A DNA stretch of 36,227 bases from IMG/VR virus record IMGVR_UViG_3300044641_002125, positions 1 to 36,227 of that record. One strand, given 5' to 3'. The stretch comes from a virus. Under the pieces are notes generated by a model, which saw only the letters and a list, made by a program, of their open reading frames with translations, had not been told where the DNA came from and searched no databases. This document shows positions 5,111-11,603 of this stretch, piece by piece (within the stretch, counting starts at the first letter, position 1; the number at the start of each line of letters is the position of its first letter). Position numbers and translations under genes: made by a program.

Positions 5111-5545
5111 ATGCAGACCTTATATAAGTTACTTTCTGATACTCAGGCAAGTCTTTTTGTTCTGTTTCAAAAGACTTGGGTATATCACTGGAATGTTGTA
5201 GGAGATGATTTCAAACAGTTTCATGATCTCTTTGGAGAGCAATATGAAGCAATGTTTGGTGAGATTGACAGAATCACTGAACATATGAGATACTTAAATG
5301 TAAAACCAGTTCCTACTCTTTCTAGAATTACTGAAGTATCCCATATCTCAGAAACAAATAGTGGACTAGATACTATGGGTATGGTTCGTGACTTGTTAGA
5401 AGGACACCAAAAGATTGTTGACCTTCTAACTCAAGTATCAGAAGAAGCAGAAACTCAAAAGTCAAAAGGAACTATTAACCTTGTTGATGATTTAAATGAA
5501 GCACACGGCAAATTTATCTGGATGTTAAGGTCATTTACGCAATGA
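5111..5545 (+). CDS. dps: Dps-family ferritin (DNA-binding, iron-storing), 144 aa
   Basis: Dps proteins form 12-subunit shells that oxidise Fe(II) with peroxide, store iron and often bind DNA. All four ferroxidase ligands are at the canonical spacing: H26 in YHWNVVG, H38 in KQFHDLF, D53 and E57 in GEIDRITEHMR. In the family the second His is 12 residues after the first and the acidic pair 15 and 19 after that, exactly as here. The length is slightly shorter than usual and there is no long Lys-rich N-terminal tail, so DNA binding is uncertain. In a photosynthetic host it would limit Fenton chemistry during infection. Confidence 0.9.
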   Translation: MQTLYKLLSDTQASLFVLFQKTWVYHWNVVGDDFKQFHDLFGEQYEAMFGEIDRITEHMRYLNVKPVPTLSRITEVSHISETNSGLDTMGMVRDLLEGHQKIVDLLTQVSEEAETQKSKGTINLVDDLNEAHGKFIWMLRSFTQ

Positions 5546-5560
5546 CAGGATTTATGAATT

Positions 5561-5806
5561 ATGATTATCGTAAGATGCAAAGATTGCAATAGAGAAATAA
5601 CTAGCACTAATAAAACACAAACTTGTGGTTGTTCAAATATGATGACTGTAAAGGGAGATGGTGTATCTGCTGTTGACTTAAGTAGAGTGGTTATGGTAAA
5701 CTCTACACAGAAAGAACAAAAAAATGTTCTTTCATCATCAGACCTTGCCTATCAAGAGGCAAGAAGACAGCGAAAAGTCCGTAAATTGGATTTTGAAATT
5801 CGCTAA
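5561..5806 (+). CDS. Small zinc-ribbon-like cyanophage protein, 81 aa
   Basis: The N-terminal third holds CKDCNRE and TCGCSN, four Cys arranged CxxC...CxC as in a zinc ribbon. The C-terminal part is helical and basic (ARRQRKVRKLDFEIR), compatible with nucleic-acid binding. I recall this protein type as common in cyanomyoviruses. Its function is unknown. It follows dps by 15 bp and precedes tRNA-Ser by 6 bp. Confidence 0.7.
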   Translation: MIIVRCKDCNREITSTNKTQTCGCSNMMTVKGDGVSAVDLSRVVMVNSTQKEQKNVLSSSDLAYQEARRQRKVRKLDFEIR

Positions 5807-5812
5807 ATCTTT

Positions 5813-5897
5813 GGAAAGGTGGTCGAGTGGTTGAAGGCTCCAGTCTTGAAAACTGGCGAAGTGAAAGCTTCCGTGGGTTCGAATCCCACCCTTTCCG
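5813..5897 (+). tRNA. tRNA-Ser(TGA)
   Basis: A class II tRNA. The acceptor GGAAAGG pairs with CCTTTCC, the anticodon stem CCAGT/ACTGG encloses CTTGAAA (anticodon TGA), there is a long variable arm, and the T-arm contains GGGTTCGAATCCC. Confidence 0.95.
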
Positions 5898-6022
5898 TTA
5901 CATAGAATACTGATTTAATATTTTCTTCAGTTTTCTGTATAGTAGTGTTACAAAACACTGACATTTGATTGACGTTTAAAATTGCGTGATTAGTATATAG
6001 TAGTACTACTACTAAAATCCCA

Positions 6023-6172
6023 ATGGATCAACATACTTATGAGAATTGGGTGAAAATCAAAGCAACTTTTGAGGAGTCTGGGAACACTAATAACATGTTT
6101 TATTATAGAGCGTGTGAAATTGTAAAAACAAAAAAAGACCCTTTAGCAAAATTTCTTGGAGATGAGAAATGA
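6023..6172 (+). CDS. Small hypothetical protein, 49 aa
   Basis: Begins MDQHTYENWVKIKATFEE and ends AKFLGDEK. It is soluble, helical and charged. The preceding 125 bp after tRNA-Ser are AT-rich with a TTGACG and a TATATAG, but the spacing (19 bp) makes the promoter doubtful. Its TGA overlaps the next ATG (ATGA), placing it first in a run of small overlapping genes. Function unknown. Confidence 0.65.
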   Translation: MDQHTYENWVKIKATFEESGNTNNMFYYRACEIVKTKKDPLAKFLGDEK

Positions 6173-6372
6173 TGCATGAACAAGAAGAATTTATTACACG
6201 TTCTGAAGTTCAGGAGATGATTGATGCCGCAATACGAAGACACAACCGTAATGCTTCTATCATTAGTATGTGCGTCGGTTGGGTGGTTCTTGCTTTATTT
6301 GCTGAGGGACTTTTGAGATTAGTTGGAGTTATTCCACCATTACTGCCATGGCTCAAAATCACATTGAATTAA
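6169..6372 (+). CDS. Single-pass membrane protein, 67 aa
   Basis: A charged N-terminus (EQEEFITRSEVQEMIDAAI) precedes a membrane segment at about residues 30-58 (SIISMCVGWVVLALFAEGLL). It overlaps the previous gene by 4 bp and the next by 25 bp. Two adjacent ATG codons (6169, 6172) are possible starts. Function unknown; translational coupling is likely. Confidence 0.7.
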   Translation: MMHEQEEFITRSEVQEMIDAAIRRHNRNASIISMCVGWVVLALFAEGLLRLVGVIPPLLPWLKITLN

Positions 6373-6527
6373 TTGGAATAGTTTTCCTTTTGGTGTTTGC
6401 TGCCACCATGTTCTATCAAGGAACATGCATTTTGAGAAATCATCGTGGTTATTCTTTACGTGATTACATGAAACAAGACAGCGCAAATATGCGTAAAAGA
6501 ATAGAAGACTTACTCAAGGACAAATGA
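6348..6527 (+). CDS. Small membrane protein, 59 aa
   Basis: An N-terminal membrane segment at about residues 7-28 (ELIGIVFLLVFAATMFY) is followed by a basic and charged tail (RDYMKQDSANMRKR). It starts inside the end of the previous gene and overlaps the next by 4 bp. The topology suggests a short inner-membrane protein with a cytoplasmic tail. Function unknown. Confidence 0.65.
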   Translation: MAQNHIELIGIVFLLVFAATMFYQGTCILRNHRGYSLRDYMKQDSANMRKRIEDLLKDK

Positions 6528-6640
6528 TTTCTTTAACGGAAAAAGATTTACGAGAACTACAACAAAGAGTTCTTCAGCAAAAAATGAATGAACTCTTTGA
6601 AGAACCATCAACTTACGAAGACGAGGATGAAGATGATTAA
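6524..6640 (+). CDS. Tiny acidic protein, 38 aa
   Basis: Begins MISLTEKDLRELQQRVLQ and ends in a run of Asp and Glu (TYEDEDEDD). It is predicted as one helix plus an acidic tail. The start overlaps the previous stop (ATGA) and the end overlaps the next gene by 8 bp, a coupled arrangement that supports translation. Function unknown. Confidence 0.55.
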   Translation: MISLTEKDLRELQQRVLQQKMNELFEEPSTYEDEDEDD

Positions 6641-6725
6641 AACACTTTTTCTATTATCAACCATATATTTTTCTACGATTGGTCTGTGGATTTATTGGGG
6701 ATTAACCCATGCATACCAACCATAA
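6633..6725 (+). CDS. Tiny membrane peptide, 30 aa
   Basis: Nearly all of the peptide is one membrane segment (TLFLLSTIYFSTIGLWIYW). It overlaps the preceding gene by 8 bp and the next by 17 bp. The purine-rich GAAGACGAGGATGAAG stretch upstream can supply a ribosome-binding site. Real expression is inferred only from the coupled arrangement. Confidence 0.5.
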   Translation: MIKTLFLLSTIYFSTIGLWIYWGLTHAYQP

Positions 6726-6909
6726 ACAAAGATATAACTTTGCTATGTCTGCTTTTGTGAGAATGTATGGACACTCTGTGATACATAATCATGATATCAA
6801 GCAGTTCTGCACTGAATGGTCTAACTGGCAAGTAAATGCTCCATTATCAGGGCTTGACGAAGCGGACCAATACTTGTATTATGAGTACAAGAACTGGAGA
6901 GGAAGATGA
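6709..6909 (+). CDS. Hypothetical protein, 66 aa
   Basis: Begins MHTNHKQRYNFAMSAFVRMY and is rich in aromatic residues and His, with WSNWQVNAPLSGLDEADQ near the C-terminus. No membrane segment is present. The gene overlaps its neighbours on both sides. The sequence type resembles small cyanophage proteins of unknown role. Confidence 0.65.
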   Translation: MHTNHKQRYNFAMSAFVRMYGHSVIHNHDIKQFCTEWSNWQVNAPLSGLDEADQYLYYEYKNWRGR

Positions 6910-7031
6910 TTTTTCATCTAGTTGAAACACTTGCAGCAAGTCCAATTTGGTTAGGTCTTTGTGGAGCAGGCTTGACAGTAGTTCCAATCCTTGGTATTAT
7001 ATACATACATTCAAAGAACAACGGGGCGTAG
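6906..7031 (+). CDS. Small membrane protein, 41 aa, overlapping tRNA-Pro
   Basis: One membrane segment covers residues 12-34 (SPIWLGLCGAGLTVVPILG). The start overlaps the previous stop (ATGA). The last three codons and stop lie inside the 5' end of tRNA-Pro at 7022, and a strong promoter (6972-7000) lies inside the coding region. The overlap with a tRNA makes translation of the full frame less certain. Confidence 0.5.
   Translation: MIFHLVETLAASPIWLGLCGAGLTVVPILGIIYIHSKNNGA
6972..7000 (+). promoter_or_regulatory. Sigma70-type promoter for tRNA-Pro, inside a small gene
   Basis: TTGACA (6972-6977) and TATTAT (6995-7000) are spaced 17 bp. The predicted start near 7007 is about 15 bases before tRNA-Pro. 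It lies within the coding sequence of the 41-aa membrane protein. Confidence 0.75.
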
Positions 7032-7093
7032 TTCAGCGGTAGAATGCTGGTTTTGGGAACCAGAGGTCACAGGTTCGATCCCTGTCGCCCCGA
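7022..7093 (+). tRNA. tRNA-Pro(TGG)
   Basis: The acceptor CGGGGCG pairs perfectly with CGCCCCG, the D-arm is GTTCAGCGGTAGAAT, the anticodon stem CTGGT/ACCAG encloses TTTGGGA (anticodon TGG), and the T-arm contains AGGTTCGATCCCT. Confidence 0.95.
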
Positions 7094-7110
7094 CTCATAA
7101 AAATCACTTT

Positions 7111-7341
7111 ATGAAAATGTATCAAGAACTAAACGAACTTCAATCATTTACAGTTGAAGAGTTTCAAAAAGATTTTGACAAACTTATAGAAAGAGTTGAG
7201 AACGGTGAATCATTTATTATACGAGATGGAAATAAAAACGCTGTGATAGTTCCTTACAATGAAACCATAAAGTACGCAATAGAATCTAACGTGGATGATG
7301 AATTGATACGTCTCCACACCGACCACGAAGAAGGTTCGTGA
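7111..7341 (+). CDS. Phd/YefM-like antitoxin domain protein, 76 aa
   Basis: The core reads FTVEEFQKDFDKLIERVENG, then FIIRDGNKNAVIVPYNE. This matches the N-terminal DNA-binding fold of Phd/YefM antitoxins, in which a helix with a Val-Glu-Asn-Gly turn is followed by a beta hairpin ending in V-x-V-P. An acidic C-terminus follows. No toxin gene (RelE, Doc or YoeB type) is adjacent: a tRNA-Pro lies upstream and a tRNA-Ile downstream. It could act as a repressor, or neutralise a host toxin. ATG 7111 is chosen; the longer frame runs through the tRNA. Confidence 0.65.
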   Translation: MKMYQELNELQSFTVEEFQKDFDKLIERVENGESFIIRDGNKNAVIVPYNETIKYAIESNVDDELIRLHTDHEEGS

Positions 7342-7348
7342 TTTTCTT

Positions 7349-7420
7349 GGGAGTATAGCTTAATGGTTAGAGCGCCCTGCTTATAACGGGGTAGTCTGGG
7401 TTCAACTCCCAGTACTCCTA
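7349..7420 (+). tRNA. tRNA-Ile(TAT)
   Basis: The acceptor GGGAGTA pairs with TACTCCT (one G:U), the anticodon stem CCCTG/CGGGG encloses CTTATAA (anticodon TAT), and the T-arm CTGGG/CCCAG contains TTCAACT. A UAU anticodon reads AUA directly. Most bacteria instead use a CAU tRNA modified to lysidine, so this is an unusual tRNA. Confidence 0.9.
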
Positions 7421-7424
7421 CCTT

Positions 7425-7497
7425 GCTCCTTTAGCAATCTGGTGAATGCAGCGAACTCATAATTCGCCTGAGGCGTGTTCGATCCACGCAAGGAGCA
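7425..7497 (+). tRNA. tRNA-Met(CAT)
   Basis: The acceptor GCTCCTT pairs with AAGGAGC, the anticodon stem GCGAA/TTCGC encloses CTCATAA (anticodon CAT), and the T-arm contains GTGTTCGATCCAC. A CAT anticodon could also be lysidine-modified tRNA-Ile. The Ile-TAT gene next to it makes elongator Met more likely. Confidence 0.88.
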
Positions 7498-7498
7498 C

Positions 7499-7528
7499 TT
7501 GACAGAATCCCTGTCAAACCCTTATAAT
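7499..7528 (+). promoter_or_regulatory. Strong sigma70-type promoter with a -35 inverted repeat
   Basis: TTGACA (7499-7504) and TATAAT (7523-7528) are both perfect, with an 18-bp spacer. TTGACAG (7499-7505) and CTGTCAA (7511-7517) form a 7-bp inverted repeat over the -35, a possible operator. It begins right after tRNA-Met and drives the gene at 7551. Confidence 0.85.
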
Positions 7529-7550
7529 ACTAAGGTCAACATTCAAAACA

Positions 7551-7766
7551 ATGACTCTTACAGCAAAATTCAAGAAAGATGTGCAAACCCTTCGTGGTGC
7601 AGCAAATGGTGATTTCTACCTTGATGTAAAGAATCCGAAACTATACAAAAAGGTTCGCCGCTACTACGAAAACGAAGGTGTAGTATTCTCTGGTGATCCT
7701 CTTGATGACTATGAAATGCTTATGGAATACGTCGCTAGTGATCTTGAATCAGTTGAAGTAGCATGA
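7551..7766 (+). CDS. Conserved small cyanophage protein, 71 aa
   Basis: Begins MTLTAKFKKDVQTLRGAANG and continues with a basic middle (KLYKKVRRYYENEG) and an acidic end. It appears soluble and mixed alpha/beta. It is the first gene behind the strong promoter at 7499, so early and high expression is likely. It overlaps the next gene by 4 bp. Function unknown. Confidence 0.75.
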   Translation: MTLTAKFKKDVQTLRGAANGDFYLDVKNPKLYKKVRRYYENEGVVFSGDPLDDYEMLMEYVASDLESVEVA

Positions 7767-7999
7767 AGACTAAAGTTCTTTTTGAACGTGAAGGATATCG
7801 CTTTGTAGAAGTTGGTATTCTTGAAATTAACGGTAAACCTGATTACCGTATGCAAAAACAAAATGAATACACCAAACGTTGGAATGACATTTATCTATTT
7901 GATAATGGTTTACAATGTACTACTGCAATGGAAGACATTGAATATGCGAAATGGTTAGACCCAGATAGAGTTCCATGCTACGTTAGAGATGATGATTAA
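7763..7999 (+). CDS. Hypothetical protein, 78 aa
   Basis: Begins MKTKVLFEREGYRFVEVG and is predicted to be a small beta-rich protein, with alternating hydrophobic strands and an acidic end (CYVRDDD). It overlaps the upstream gene by 4 bp (ATGA), so the two are translationally coupled and share the 7499 promoter. Function unknown. Confidence 0.75.
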   Translation: MKTKVLFEREGYRFVEVGILEINGKPDYRMQKQNEYTKRWNDIYLFDNGLQCTTAMEDIEYAKWLDPDRVPCYVRDDD

Positions 8000-8047
8000 A
8001 TAGACACGGATGGTCTATAACAGCACTGGTCGGGAGCAAACCCCTTT

Positions 8048-8275
8048 ATGGCAAAATCTGATTTATTCAGATACATTGGCAATATTCTTCTTTTGTCGGG
8101 ATATTTTTTCCTGCTTTGGGGAGATATGCAAATTGGATTATTTGTAAAATGTATTGGGAATATTTTTGTTGTTCCCTTTGCAATCAAATATAAGTTTTGG
8201 GATATACTTTTCTTATGTGGATTTTATGCTGCTATTGAAGTACCAAAACTAATCCAACTTTTCCTAGTTAAGTAA
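8048..8275 (+). CDS. Two- or three-pass membrane protein, 75 aa
   Basis: Almost the whole protein is hydrophobic: YIGNILLLSGYFFLLWG, then QIGLFVKCIGNIFVVPFAI, then FWDILFLCGFYAAIEV. That gives two or three membrane segments with small loops. It is the type of integral membrane protein frequent in cyanomyoviruses. No holin-like neighbour supports a lysis role here. Function unknown. The 48 bp upstream are GC-richer and hold no gene. Confidence 0.7.
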   Translation: MAKSDLFRYIGNILLLSGYFFLLWGDMQIGLFVKCIGNIFVVPFAIKYKFWDILFLCGFYAAIEVPKLIQLFLVK

Positions 8276-8295
8276 AACTAGGTGGTGGAGTCAAT

Positions 8296-8382
8296 ATGAC
8301 CCCTTGGTTTCTTGCTTTTCCTCAAGAGCAAGTGGTGCGGATGGGGAATTCTTTCTCCGCCTGGTTTCCAATTTCCAGTTAA
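8296..8382 (+). CDS. Possible 28-aa peptide
   Basis: A short frame (MTPWFLAFPQEQVVRMGNS...) has GGAG five bases before its ATG, a good Shine-Dalgarno. The region 8276-8410 otherwise holds no gene. Several stems in the same DNA (CTTGCT/AGCAAG; GCGGA/TCCGC) mean it could instead be an RNA structure. Either reading is tentative. Confidence 0.25.
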   Translation: MTPWFLAFPQEQVVRMGNSFSAWFPISS

Positions 8383-8410
8383 AGAATTGGTGGCGAGCCT
8401 GAGTTACCGA

Positions 8411-8437
8411 GGTGGGTTGCATAAACCCACCTTTTTT
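8411..8437 (+). terminator. Rho-independent terminator before the sugar cluster
   Basis: GGTGGGTT (8411-8418) and AACCCACC (8424-8431) form a perfect 8-bp stem with a 5-nt loop, followed by six T (8432-8437). It separates the small-gene region from the sugar operon. Confidence 0.85.
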
Positions 8438-8445
8438 AGTATAAT
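8417..8445 (+). promoter_or_regulatory. Promoter of the sugar gene cluster
   Basis: A perfect TATAAT (8440-8445) lies 17 bp after TTGCAT (8417-8422), a partial -35 embedded in the terminator stem. The start would be near 8452, ten bases before the ATG at 8462, with GGGAG as ribosome-binding site. It is the only promoter seen for the following 17 genes. Confidence 0.6.
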
Positions 8446-8461
8446 ATATAAAGGGAGTTTA

Positions 8462-9562
8462 ATGCAATCTATGAGTGATTATACAAAAACAGCACTTGTA
8501 CTTGGTGCTGGTGGGTTTATTGGAAGTCATATGGTAAAGAGGTTGAAATCAGAGGGGTATTGGGTTCGTGGTGTGGACCTTAAGTATCCTGAGTTTTCTG
8601 TCTCTGAGGCAGATGAATTTATTCAGGGAGACTTGCGCGACATGAGTTTTGTTCGCCGTGTTCTTGAATTCAAAGGAGAGCAAGGTAATTTTTACGCTAA
8701 TGTTCCTTATCGTTACATTCTTCCTTTTCACGAGATCTATCAGTTCGCTGCTGATATGGGTGGTGCTGGATTTGTGTTCACTGGAGAGAACGATGCAGAT
8801 ATTATGCATAACTCCGCAACAATTAACCTCAATGTCCTTGAAGCACAACGTCAACTGAATGAAACATTTGATGGTGTTGAAAAAGAATGGACTAATTGTA
8901 ACCGTCCTGTTCTAGATTATCAGACTAAAATTTTCTACTCTGGATCTGCCTGTATGTATCCAGAGCACAATCAATTAGACCCAGATAATCCAGATTGTCG
9001 TGAAGAATCAGCATACCCTGCCAATCCAGATTCTGAATATGGTTGGGAGAAACTGTTCTCAGAGCGGTTGTTTTTCGCTTATTCACGTAACCATGGTATT
9101 CCTGTTAGGGTTGCTCGGTATCATAATATCTTTGGACCAGAGGGAACTTGGGAAGGAGGTAGAGAAAAAGCACCAGCTGCAATTTGTCGTAAAGTGGCAT
9201 ATCTTCCAAAAGAAGGTGGCACAATTGATGTGTGGGGTGATGGAAAACAGACCCGTTCCTTCCTGTATATTGATGAATGTATTGAAGCAACCCGTCGTTT
9301 GATGGACTCTAATTTCCAAGGTCCTGTGAATATTGGTTCTGAGGAAATGGTAACCATCAATCAACTTGTAGAAACTGCTGCTAAAGTTGCTGGTAAGAAT
9401 GTGGAGAAGAATCATATTGATGGTCCCCTTGGGGTTCGTGGTCGTAACTCTAATAACGATTTAATTCGTGAGAAACTTGGATGGGATTACTCCCAAACCT
9501 TAGAAGAAGGAATCGCAAAAACGTATAGGTGGATTGAGGAACAAATAAATGTCAAGGCATAA
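8462..9562 (+). CDS. GDP-mannose 3,5-epimerase (makes GDP-L-galactose), 366 aa
   Basis: An NAD-dependent SDR that double-epimerises GDP-D-mannose to GDP-L-galactose (and GDP-L-gulose). The nucleotide loop is GAGGFIGS near residue 20. The active site matches the plant enzyme: Cys164 in SACMYP, Tyr193 and Lys197 in YGWEK, and Lys236 in GGREKAP. Their spacings (29, 4, 39) equal those I recall for Arabidopsis GME (C145, Y174, K178, K217). WGDGKQTRSF and VNIGSEEMV are also family-typical. ATG 8462 follows GGGAG; the frame running back to 8312 crosses a terminator and is rejected. It is the first gene of a 17-gene cluster, overlapping the next by 14 bp. Confidence 0.92.
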   Translation: MQSMSDYTKTALVLGAGGFIGSHMVKRLKSEGYWVRGVDLKYPEFSVSEADEFIQGDLRDMSFVRRVLEFKGEQGNFYANVPYRYILPFHEIYQFAADMGGAGFVFTGENDADIMHNSATINLNVLEAQRQLNETFDGVEKEWTNCNRPVLDYQTKIFYSGSACMYPEHNQLDPDNPDCREESAYPANPDSEYGWEKLFSERLFFAYSRNHGIPVRVARYHNIFGPEGTWEGGREKAPAAICRKVAYLPKEGGTIDVWGDGKQTRSFLYIDECIEATRRLMDSNFQGPVNIGSEEMVTINQLVETAAKVAGKNVEKNHIDGPLGVRGRNSNNDLIREKLGWDYSQTLEEGIAKTYRWIEEQINVKA

Positions 9563-10355
9563 GTTTAATCTTGTAGGCAATACCTTTGACTATGCCGATG
9601 CTCCAAAGTGTTCTGTTTGGGGTAAAGAGTCGAAGAAAACTGAATGGGTAAGTGAAGGTGGAGATGGAACCTTTTACATTGATGCTGCCATAGGTTATGC
9701 ATTTGATGATGATGTTAAGGGTCCAAAGTATGCTTGGATTCTTGAGTCTGCTGCAATTCTTCCACAAATTACTGATTTTGTAAAAGGTGCAGGCAGAGAA
9801 AGAGTATTGAATTCTTTTGATATTATCTTTACTCATAACAAAGACTTAATTAAGATTAATCCAGAAAAATTTAAATGGGTTCCTGCACAGGGAACTTGGA
9901 TCAAACAACCAAAGGTATATGAGAAGTCTAAGATGATTTCGATGATTTCCTCAAATAAAACAATGTGTGAGGGGCATAGAAAGCGTCTTGAATGGGTTGA
10001 AAGATTTAAGGATCAGGTTGATTTCTATGGTCGTGGGTTTCCGACCGAAATTAAGTTTAAGGAGGAAGGTTTGTGTGATTATATGTTCTCAATTGCAATT
10101 GAGAACGCTTCATACGAAACTTACTTTACTGAAAAAATCTTAGATTGTTTTGCCACTGGAACTATTCCCGTTTATTATGGTGCTCCTGATATTGGAGATT
10201 ATTTTAATAAGGATGGCATCATTGATCTAAGTGAAGAGTTTGAGGTCTCAGATGATATCTACTACAGTAAAATGGATGCTATCAAAGAGAACTTAGAAAA
10301 AGCTAAAAAAATGGAAGTGCTTGAAGATTTTATTTGGGAGAATTATTTCGCATGA
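9549..10355 (+). CDS. GT10 (alpha-1,3/1,4-fucosyltransferase-type) glycosyltransferase, 268 aa
   Basis: The C-terminal half carries the GT10 donor-binding signature, YFTEKILDCFATGTIPVYYG followed by APDIGDYF. FYGRGF lies before it. Family members transfer L-fucose from GDP-fucose. L-galactose differs only by an extra 6-hydroxyl and is a known alternative substrate for some plant fucosyltransferases. As its neighbour makes GDP-L-galactose and no GDP-fucose genes are in view, an L-galactosyl product is plausible but inferred. The protein is soluble or peripheral. It ends in an ATGA overlap with the next gene. Confidence 0.85.
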   Translation: MSRHKFNLVGNTFDYADAPKCSVWGKESKKTEWVSEGGDGTFYIDAAIGYAFDDDVKGPKYAWILESAAILPQITDFVKGAGRERVLNSFDIIFTHNKDLIKINPEKFKWVPAQGTWIKQPKVYEKSKMISMISSNKTMCEGHRKRLEWVERFKDQVDFYGRGFPTEIKFKEEGLCDYMFSIAIENASYETYFTEKILDCFATGTIPVYYGAPDIGDYFNKDGIIDLSEEFEVSDDIYYSKMDAIKENLEKAKKMEVLEDFIWENYFA

Positions 10356-10894
10356 CAAAAGAAGTATTTGATTTGGCAGTGTCTGAAGGTAGACCTGTTT
10401 GCTATTATATCTTTAGAGATCTTGGAATCGGTAAAGAGTGTAAGTATTTTGTAGAGACTGGAACTCATTTTGGTGGTAGCGTTCAGTTTGCTTTGGATCT
10501 TGGGTTTGAGCAAATTTACAGTTGTGAATTTATGGAGGATCGTTATCAGCATTGTATGGAAAAATTCCAAGACAATGATAATGTAAATCTTTGGTTGGGT
10601 GATTCCAGTGATTGCTTTGCTGATATGATGAAGCAAGTGGACAAAAGAACTTGCTTTTGGCTAGATGCTCACGGAGAGGGTGGTGGAGTTCCTACGTTTG
10701 AAGAACTTGATTTGATTGAACAGAATGAAATCAAGAATCATACCATTGTGATTGATGATATCCCCGTATATTTCCTTGGTAAAGAAAAGGAATTGGAAGA
10801 GAAACTACTTTCAATAAATCCTGATTATACGCTTAAGTATTATAAGTCTATTAATCCAACGGACGATTATGTTTTAGTTGCTTACGTCGAGTGA
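10352..10894 (+). CDS. Putative SAM-dependent methyltransferase, 180 aa
   Basis: FVETGTHFGGSVQFALDLG fits a Rossmann methyltransferase motif I, followed by the acidic strand end EQIYSCEF and, later, LWLGDSSDCF and CFWLDAHGEG. The last resembles the metal-site loop (LDAH) of the TylF/class I sugar O-methyltransferase group. Short for the family. It likely methylates a sugar hydroxyl in the glycan. The start at ATG 10352 overlaps the previous stop; the earlier in-frame ATG at 10334 would create an 18-base longer protein without a better ribosome-binding site. Confidence 0.65.
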   Translation: MTKEVFDLAVSEGRPVCYYIFRDLGIGKECKYFVETGTHFGGSVQFALDLGFEQIYSCEFMEDRYQHCMEKFQDNDNVNLWLGDSSDCFADMMKQVDKRTCFWLDAHGEGGGVPTFEELDLIEQNEIKNHTIVIDDIPVYFLGKEKELEEKLLSINPDYTLKYYKSINPTDDYVLVAYVE

Positions 10895-10895
10895 T

Positions 10896-11603
10896 ATGAA
10901 ACCTTGCATAATTAAACAACCTGCGGGGATTGGTGATGTTTTCTTTCTTCAAAAAGTAGCACACACTTATCGGGAAAAAGGTTGCAAAATTATTTGGGCA
11001 CTTAGAGATGATATTTTCTGGGTTTCTGAATACATACCTGATATTGAATGGTATAAATTGAGTGATCAGTTTCCAGGAAAAGAGTTGTTTAATTATGTTG
11101 GATTTGGTGAAACAGATGAATTTATTTACATAGATGCTTCAACTGCAGATAGAACTTTCAATACTGATCCCACAAGGATTATGTCTGCAAAATTTGGTTT
11201 AGTTGGACTTGATCACACTGACTGGGGAAAGTATTTTAAATTCAATCGCAACTATGAAAAAGAAAACAAACTTTATTATGAAGTTTTAGGTCTTACTGAT
11301 GATAGTGAATATGTTTATGTAAACGATATTATCAATACTAATATAGTTAAGACCGGTAAATTTAATAATTTGGAGTTTAAGTATCCTGCAATTTTTAATC
11401 AAATCTATGAAGAATATACTTTATTTGATTGGATTAAAGTATGGGAGAATGCAAAAGAAATTCATACTATTCCAACAGGAATGTGTTTTATTATAGATGT
11501 CATTGACACTAAAGGAGAGATATACTATTATCCTCAGGACGAGAGACAATATAAAGATGTGATAGACATCTTTAGCAAAGTTACTGAATACAGAAATGCT
11601 TGA
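10896..11603 (+). CDS. GT9/heptosyltransferase-like protein, 235 aa
   Basis: The N-terminus reads KQPAGIGDVFFLQKVAHTY, like the opening strand-turn-helix of GT-B glycosyltransferases of family 9, which act on ADP-heptose. Near the end, IHTIPTGMCFIIDVI parallels the donor-side loop. Shorter than typical heptosyltransferases (about 320-350 aa). A related protein lies at 14444, and both share GIGD-x-FFL. The ADP-heptose genes at 15253-17164 could supply its donor. ATG 10896 follows the upstream stop by one base. Confidence 0.5.
   Translation: MKPCIIKQPAGIGDVFFLQKVAHTYREKGCKIIWALRDDIFWVSEYIPDIEWYKLSDQFPGKELFNYVGFGETDEFIYIDASTADRTFNTDPTRIMSAKFGLVGLDHTDWGKYFKFNRNYEKENKLYYEVLGLTDDSEYVYVNDIINTNIVKTGKFNNLEFKYPAIFNQIYEEYTLFDWIKVWENAKEIHTIPTGMCFIIDVIDTKGEIYYYPQDERQYKDVIDIFSKVTEYRNA

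Noticed and set aside
5970-6005. TTGACG...TATATAG as a promoter for 6023
   Set aside because: Spacing is about 19 bp and both hexamers are imperfect, in a very AT-rich stretch.
8312-8461. Upstream extension of the GDP-mannose epimerase frame
   Set aside because: It crosses a perfect terminator and the promoter. The conserved protein starts at 8462 with GGGAG before it.
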